A stretch of DNA of 64,000 nucleotides from Burkholderia stagnalis (lineage in GTDB: Bacteria; Pseudomonadota; Gammaproteobacteria; Burkholderiales; Burkholderiaceae): assembly GCF_902830275.1 (NCBI RefSeq), contig NZ_CADESW010000007.1:186001-250000 (forward strand), in the 5' to 3' direction. The notes below the pieces were generated by a model. The model saw only the letters and a list, made by a program, of their open reading frames with translations, had not been told where the DNA came from and searched no databases. Both the position numbers and the translations under genes were made by a program. Positions 61,067 to 64,000 of this stretch are shown here, piece by piece; positions within the stretch are counted from its first letter, which is position 1; the number at the start of each line of letters is the position of its first letter.

Positions 61067-62491
61067 TTACTTGTTGGTGGCGAGCGCGCCGGCGCTGTTC
61101 TGGCCGCCGAACAGCTGGGTCAGATACTTCGTGTTGTTCGCCATCGTCGCCATCAGCGTGTTCAGCGCGGTGAACTGCGCGTTGTACTGCTTCGTCAGCT
61201 GGGCCGCGTAGGTCGACAGCTGGGTCTGCTGACTCGTCAGGTTCGCCACGTCCGCGTTGATCGCCTTGGTGCGCTGGTCGATCAGGCCGTTCGTCTGCGT
61301 GTAGCCGGTGATCAGCGAATTGAGCGTCTTGCCGATGCCGTTGGTCGTGTTGAAGATCGCCGACACCGCCGAGTTGTTCGACGTGAGAGCCGTGGTCAGG
61401 GTGGCGGTGTCGACCTTCAGCGAACCGTCCGCGTTCAGGTTGATGCCGACGGAGGCGAGCGAATAGGTCTTGCCGCCCGTCGTGACGCCGCTGCTGAGCG
61501 CCGTCGCGAGCGTGTTCTGGATCGAGGTCAGCATCGAGTCGCCGAGCAGCGGGCCGGCGTTCGACGTCGTCGGATCGTAGGACGACAGCTGTTTCGCGGT
61601 GGTCACGAAGTTGCTGTACGCGGTCGCGAAATTGTTGATCGCGGTCGTCATCGCGGACGTGTCCTGCGACAGCGTGATCGTCTGCGGCGTGTTGAGCGCG
61701 AGGGTGCCCGGCGCCAGGGTCAGCGTGACGCCCGTCAGCGCGCCCGACACGCTGTTCGACGCGCTCGTGACCGGCGTGCCGTCGATCGTCAGCTTCGCGT
61801 CGGCGGCCGGCGTGGTGGTCGCGTAACCCGACGTCAGCTTCGAATTGACGCCCGCGCCCGTGATCGCGATGGTATTGGCTGCGCCGGTCTGGTTCGATTG
61901 CAGCACGAGGTGCTGGCCGTCCGAGCCCGTGACGACCGACGCGGTGACGCCCGGATTGCCCGACGCGGCGTTGATCGACGATGCGATGTCGGACAGCGCT
62001 GCGCCGGCCGACACGTTGACGTTGAACGCGGGGTTGCTGCCGTACGTGATGCTCAGCGAGCCGGCCGTGATCGCATCGGACGACGTGAGGCCGGCCGACG
62101 TCAGCTTGTTGGCGGACGCGAACTGCGAGACATTGACCTGGTACGAGCCCGCCACGGCGCCGCTGCCGCTCTTGATCGTCGTCGTGATGCCGGTGCCGCT
62201 CGCCGTCGCGGCGAGGCTCGAGAGCGTGCTGCCGTTCGACAGGCCGGTGATCGCGGTCTGCAGCGCGGACAGGGCGGACTTCAGCTGGCCGATCGCCGTC
62301 AGTTGGGTGTTGTCGGTGGTCAGCTTGCCATTGAGGATGGCCGCTTGTCCTGCCGTCTTCGACTGAACCATCGTCGTCACGAGCGAATTGACGTCGAGCG
62401 TCGAATTGGTCGAGCCGCTGATGAGCGATTGCCCGGCCTGGGCCAGGATGCTGCTGATATCCGCGCTGCTGACGGGGGTGGTAGTGGTCAT
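61067..62491 (-). CDS. fliD: Flagellar filament cap protein FliD
   Basis: 474 residues from an ATG with GGAGCAACGGC upstream. The N-terminal helix (SSILAQAGQSLISGSTNSTLDVNSLVTTMVQSKTAGQAAILN) and the C-terminal coiled coil (NGLIDQRTKAINADVANLTSQQTQLSTYAAQLTKQYNAQFTALNTLMATM) frame a Ser/Thr/Ala-rich beta core. FliD caps the filament and folds incoming flagellin. Its Ser/Thr-rich core could also be glycosylated. 191 bases separate it from fliC. Confidence 0.95.
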   Translation of the reverse strand: MTTTTPVSSADISSILAQAGQSLISGSTNSTLDVNSLVTTMVQSKTAGQAAILNGKLTTDNTQLTAIGQLKSALSALQTAITGLSNGSTLSSLAATASGTGITTTIKSGSGAVAGSYQVNVSQFASANKLTSAGLTSSDAITAGSLSITYGSNPAFNVNVSAGAALSDIASSINAASGNPGVTASVVTGSDGQHLVLQSNQTGAANTIAITGAGVNSKLTSGYATTTPAADAKLTIDGTPVTSASNSVSGALTGVTLTLAPGTLALNTPQTITLSQDTSAMTTAINNFATAYSNFVTTAKQLSSYDPTTSNAGPLLGDSMLTSIQNTLATALSSGVTTGGKTYSLASVGINLNADGSLKVDTATLTTALTSNNSAVSAIFNTTNGIGKTLNSLITGYTQTNGLIDQRTKAINADVANLTSQQTQLSTYAAQLTKQYNAQFTALNTLMATMANNTKYLTQLFGGQNSAGALATNK

Positions 62492-62648
62492 GCCGTTGCT
62501 CCGGTCGTCCGCGCAATCAACGCGCGCGATGCGGCGGGTGGCCGCGGTTCAATGCAAAGAGGGAGGCATGCCTCCCTGGAGAATTCGTGTCGGGGCTGTT
62601 GCGGCGGCGTCGCGCTGCGGCATGGCGACGCCGCCGAGCCCGGAGGCG

Positions 62649-62667
62649 GGCGGGCGAACTGCCCGCC
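62649..62667 (-). terminator. Hairpin just after fliC
   Basis: GGCGGGC (62649-62655), loop GAACT, GCCCGCC (62661-62667) forms a 7-bp GC stem 15 bases beyond the fliC stop. There is no T tract, so termination would be partial. Confidence 0.45.
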
Positions 62668-62682
62668 GCGCGTGCTTCTCGA

Positions 62683-63501
62683 TTAGCCGAGGAGCTTCAG
62701 GACTTGCTGCGGCATCGAGTTCGCTTGCGCCAGAACCGAGATGCCTGCTTGCTGCAGCACTTGCGCCTTGCTCAGGTTCGCCGTTTCCGTCGCGAAGTCC
62801 GCGTCGGTGATCTGCGAGCGAGCTGCGCTCATGTTGGTTGCCTGGGTTTGCGTCGTCGAGATGGCAGCCGAGAACGTGTTCTGTGCCGCACCCAGCTGTG
62901 CCTGGAACGTGTTGACTTGCTTCAGTGCCGCGTCGATCGACGTGAGTGCCGACTGAGCTGCCGTCTGGTCGCTGACGCTCAGGGTGTTCACGTTCATGCC
63001 CGAGCTGTTCCACACCGTGCCGCCGAAGTTGACGGCGACGGTCTGGTTCGCTGCCGCGCCGATCTGGAACGTGACGTTGCCTGCCGCGCTCAGGATGGTC
63101 TGGCTGTTGAACGTCGTTTGCGTCGCGACACGGTCGATTTCGCCGAGACGCGTCGTCACTTCAGCTTGCAGGTTCGCACGTGCGCCCGAATCCAGCGAGC
63201 CGTCGCCCGATTGCTGTGCCAGAACGCGGATGCGTTGCAGGTTGTCGATCGTCGATTGCAGCGCGCCGTTGGCGGTCTGGATCATCGAGATGCCGTTGTT
63301 CGCGTTTGCCACGCCTTGCGTCAGCGCGTTGATCGCTGCCGTTTGCGACGTCGAGATCGCGAGGCCTGCCGCGTCGTCAGCTGCGGTGTTGATGCGCTTG
63401 CCCGACGACAGGCGGTTGATTGCCTGCGACAGCGCGTTTTGCGTGCCCGACAGGTTCGTCTGCGTCGACAGCGACAGGATGTTGGTGTTGATGTTCAGCA
63501 T
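62683..63501 (-). CDS. fliC: Flagellin FliC, short form
   Basis: 272 residues. Both conserved ends are complete: MLNINTNILSLSTQTNLSGTQNALSQAINRLSSGKRINTAADDAAGLAI at the start and FATETANLSKAQVLQQAGISVLAQANSMPQQVLKLLG at the end. The middle (about 145-190) is very short, so the protein has D0/D1 and almost no outer domains. Other Burkholderia flagellins I know of are about 385 residues or more. The short middle (AAGNVTFQIGAAANQTVAVNFGGTVWNSSGMNVNTLSVSDQTA) is Ser/Thr-rich, a plausible glycosylation target. Confidence 0.95.
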   Translation of the reverse strand: MLNINTNILSLSTQTNLSGTQNALSQAINRLSSGKRINTAADDAAGLAISTSQTAAINALTQGVANANNGISMIQTANGALQSTIDNLQRIRVLAQQSGDGSLDSGARANLQAEVTTRLGEIDRVATQTTFNSQTILSAAGNVTFQIGAAANQTVAVNFGGTVWNSSGMNVNTLSVSDQTAAQSALTSIDAALKQVNTFQAQLGAAQNTFSAAISTTQTQATNMSAARSQITDADFATETANLSKAQVLQQAGISVLAQANSMPQQVLKLLG

Positions 63502-63592
63502 TTGCTTCCTCGTTTGGGAAAACGCCTGTGTGAGGCAGGTTTTCAATCTCGGCGTCGCGCTTATCGCGAGTTGCGCTGGCCGCCTTTCCTGG

Positions 63593-63620
63593 TTGACGGC
63601 GGCACCCGGCGAAAACTTTA
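63593..63620 (-). promoter_or_regulatory. Sigma-28 (FliA) promoter of fliC
   Basis: On the minus strand TAAAGTTT (63613-63620) and GCCGTCAA (63593-63600) are separated by 12 bases, close to the sigma-28 consensus TAAAGTTT-N11-GCCGATAA. The -10 end is 92 bases upstream of the fliC ATG, giving a leader of about 80 bases. Confidence 0.82.
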
Positions 63621-64000
63621 GAGGGTTGATCGATGAAATTCGGGACGGAAGCTCGAGCGGCCCCGCGGATCGCGCGCGACGCCAAGGCCGGCGGGCATGC
63701 CGGCCGGTGCGGGCCGCCGGCCCGCGCAAGGCCGGACCGGCCGCGGCTGTCGCGCGGCGGCGGCGGGATCACGAAAAGGGTGGTTTTGTCTGTGATTCCC
63801 TGCTATGATGGCGGGCTGAATTGAGATTTTCTGTCACGCCTGTTGCCGTTACGGCATCTCTGCTGGCAGTCAAACGCGGCGCTGCACGCGGCTGTGAAGC
63901 GTACTCGCGGTGCTTTCCGCCTCTCTTTTCCGGCCTCCGAGGCCGTATTTCCGCTCGTTTCGCCTGTTGTGGGAACGCCCGGATGGCCGGTGCGTGGCGC
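63621..64000. other. Region upstream of fliC; no supported gene
   Basis: About 380 bases with no convincing coding frame. A TATGAT at 63803-63808 could be a plus-strand -10 box for a gene beyond the right edge, but no good -35 box stands at the proper distance. The last 150 bases are T/C-rich on the plus strand. Nothing else stands out. Confidence 0.4.

Noticed and set aside
63740..63830. Sigma-70 promoter for a rightward gene
   Set aside because: TATGAT is present but no acceptable -35 box stands 16-18 bases upstream, and no gene follows inside the window.

Overview
The window is high-GC DNA of a Burkholderia, probably of the cepacia complex or a close relative. The evidence is a Burkholderia-type P2-like prophage, strong G/C third-position bias, a fliC-fliD-fliT block beside a glycosylation locus, and a DUF523/trpS neighbourhood. 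Species cannot be fixed from sequence reading alone. Two units fill it: a P2-like prophage (1 to about 36.3 kb, left end outside the window) and a chromosomal region (about 36.4-64 kb) dominated by a flagellin glycosylation and flagellar filament locus.

Prophage. At the left are a primase-helicase (405-3197, minus), small early genes, an Ogr/Delta zinc-finger late activator (4566-4814), two small DNA-binding-like proteins, and a divergent CI-type repressor (5516-6046, plus) behind a palindromic operator. Next is a 98-codon gene (6218-6514) behind a 17/20 LexA box, a likely SOS-induced anti-repressor. The morphogenesis genes then run D-U-T-E/E'-FII-FI-fibre assembly-H-I-J-W-V, S-R-Rz1/Rz-endolysin-holins-X and L-M-N-O on the minus strand, with P and Q on the plus strand. 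E carries an intact TTTTTTG slippery site giving E'. A plus-strand DNA methyltransferase sits between V and S. After Q come a strong terminator, a likely cos region and a cargo island: a low-GC HNH-like gene; a vsr / restriction enzyme / C5 methyltransferase operon led by a ribbon-helix-helix regulator; and a PAAR / VRR-Nuc / DUF3396 set that looks like a type VI secretion effector with its immunity protein. Integrase is not in the window and should lie to the left; attR should lie in 36057-36457.

Chromosome. trpS and a DUF523 gene (minus), a secreted protein and a membrane protein with a Cys/Ser/Gly tail (plus) come first. A minus-strand sugar operon follows (TylF-like methyltransferase, FAD oxidoreductase, WbqC, DegT aminotransferase, and a 1121-aa glycosyltransferase with a duplicated module). 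Divergent from it is a tightly overlapping plus-strand operon: four SPINDLY/OGT-type TPR glycosyltransferases with a UDP-glucuronate decarboxylase-like enzyme and a sugar C-methyltransferase between the first and second. Two of the four share about 595 bp of almost identical DNA. The window ends with fliT, fliD and a short (272 aa) fliC behind a sigma-28 promoter. The simplest reading is that the sugar operons build nucleotide sugars and decorate the adjacent flagellin.
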